Shown: positions 11,937 to 12,651 of the stretch, piece by piece | Position numbering within the stretch: the first letter of the stretch is position 1 | Layout of the letters: every line of letters starts with the position of its first letter | Assembly: GCA_936936565.1 (NCBI GenBank) | Contig: CAKZIX010000155.1 | Location: forward strand, 1-12,651 | Length of the DNA stretch: 12,651 nucleotides | Reading direction: 5' to 3' | Source: an uncultured Nocardiaceae bacterium | Lineage (GTDB): Bacteria; Actinomycetota; Actinomycetes; Mycobacteriales; Mycobacteriaceae | Program-made: the position numbers and the translations under genes | Notes under the pieces: generated by a model | The model's database searches: none | Seen by the model: the letters and a program-made list of their open reading frames with translations, nothing else | What the model was told of the DNA's origin: nothing

Positions 11937-12651
11937 ATGACACCGAACGCGATTCTGGAGTTCATCCTGAACCTGCTGCGCGATCCGCAGGCTGCCGCTG
12001 CGTACTGCGCCAACCCGGAGGCGACGCTCGCCGCCGCCGGAATGCCCGGGGTTTGCGCCGCCGACATTTCGGCCGTCGCGCCGATGGTCGCCGAGTCGGC
12101 GCTCGTCGGGGGTGCAGACCTGAACGCGATCCTCGCTGCGGGCACGGGCGCCGCGGGCGCAGGTGTCGCGGCGGTCGGCGCCGGACTCGGCCTCGGGGCC
12201 GGCGCGGGCGCCGGGCTCGGGCTGGGCGCGGGGCTCGGCCTCGGGACCGGCGCGGCCCTCGGCCTCGGCACTGCGGTGGGCGGTGGCCTGAACGCGGGCG
12301 CCGGCATCGACCTGTCGAGCGCCTTGTCGGCCGCGCTGAACATCAGCGGACAGCTCGGCGCGCAGCTCGGTGCGAGCCTCGGCGCGGCCCTGCAGAACAG
12401 CATCGACATCGACCTGGGCACCGATCTCGGGCTCGTTGTCGGCGGTGCGCTCGGCGGTGCCCTCGGACTCGGCACCGAACTGACCGCCGACCTGAGCGCG
12501 GCGCTGAACGGCGCGATCGGCGCGGTCGGCGGGATCGGCGGTGCGCTGGGCGGCGGCATCGACCTGGACGGGGCGCTCGGCGCGGGTGCCGAGCTGGGCG
12601 GCGCGCTCGGCGCCGACCTGAGCGCGATCCTGGGCGGCGCGTTCGGCGTCG
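11937..12651 (+). CDS. iniB: IniB-like Gly/Ala-rich protein, 3' end outside window
   Basis: The frame is open from ATG 11937 to the right edge (238 codons, no stop), so the C-terminus is missing. Residues 1-~50 match the IniB N-terminal domain pattern: an amphipathic helix AILEFILNLLRDPQAAAAY followed by NPEATLAAAGM. Mycobacterial IniB begins in the same way (DYILSLFR, then a short helix ending in AG). From ~66 on the protein is a long run of Gly, Ala and Leu (GLGLGAGAG, LGGALGLG) with occasional Asp, Asn and Ser, as in IniB's glycine-rich body. No signal peptide is visible. In M. tuberculosis iniB is the first gene of iniBAC, induced by isoniazid, ethambutol and other cell-wall inhibitors; iniA and iniC encode dynamin-like GTPases. 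Such genes would be expected just beyond the right edge. It is divergent from the Hsp70-like/LuxR operon. The biochemical role of IniB is not established. Confidence 0.88.
   Translation, partial: MTPNAILEFILNLLRDPQAAAAYCANPEATLAAAGMPGVCAADISAVAPMVAESALVGGADLNAILAAGTGAAGAGVAAVGAGLGLGAGAGAGLGLGAGLGLGTGAALGLGTAVGGGLNAGAGIDLSSALSAALNISGQLGAQLGASLGAALQNSIDIDLGTDLGLVVGGALGGALGLGTELTADLSAALNGAIGAVGGIGGALGGGIDLDGALGAGAELGGALGADLSAILGGAFGV

Noticed and set aside
11819..12559. 246-codon minus-strand frame opposite iniB
   Set aside because: It is a Pro/Ala/Ser shadow of the Gly/Ala-rich iniB-like gene, whose N-terminal domain and ribosome site are clear.

Overview
The window reads as chromosomal DNA from a high-GC, mycolic-acid-containing actinobacterium, most likely Nocardia, with Rhodococcus or a relative as alternatives. 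Three things point there. The genes have strong G/C third-position bias. A gene for an EtfD-type membrane iron-sulfur oxidoreductase lies at the left edge, and an IniB-type gene lies at the right edge. The order etfD - LuxR-type regulator - iniB matches, from memory, the Rv0338c-Rv0339c-Rv0341 neighbourhood of Mycobacterium tuberculosis. Here that interval is enlarged by secreted proteins and two Hsp70-like membrane proteins.

Layout. Positions 1-1483 (minus) hold the first 494 codons of etfD; its 3' end is outside the window. A 320-base divergent spacer carries a good operator-like palindrome. Positions 1804-3278 (plus) hold two tandem paralogous secreted proteins of unknown function, each with a signal peptide, a small N-terminal domain and a glycine-zipper hydrophobic C-terminal half, separated by a terminator and a probable new promoter. 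A shared bidirectional terminator at 3313-3349 separates them from the minus-strand block. Positions 3360-6104 (minus) hold two tandem secreted S1 (chymotrypsin-fold) serine proteases with propeptides and complete catalytic triads, with a terminator between them.

Positions 6200-11663 (minus) hold a probable operon read right to left. It encodes a membrane-anchored Hsp70-like ATPase-domain protein with an extracytoplasmic Pro/Ala tail, then a STAND-like ATPase/LuxR regulator whose GTG start overlaps the preceding stop, then a shorter protein with only the first part of an Hsp70 fold, one membrane helix and a Pro/Thr tail. After a 273-base divergent spacer with several inverted repeats, the Gly/Ala-rich iniB-like gene starts at 11937 (plus) and runs off the right edge.

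Working hypothesis (inference). The Hsp70-like/LuxR/Hsp70-like operon is an envelope-stress sensing and regulatory cassette controlling the divergent ini genes. The membrane proteins would carry cytoplasmic actin-like domains connected to tails in the cell wall. The regulator would be the equivalent of the mycobacterial ini regulator. The secreted proteases and glycine-zipper proteins also act in the envelope, but nothing in the sequence ties them directly to the cassette. I saw no tRNA, rRNA, CRISPR array, insertion sequence or phage gene.
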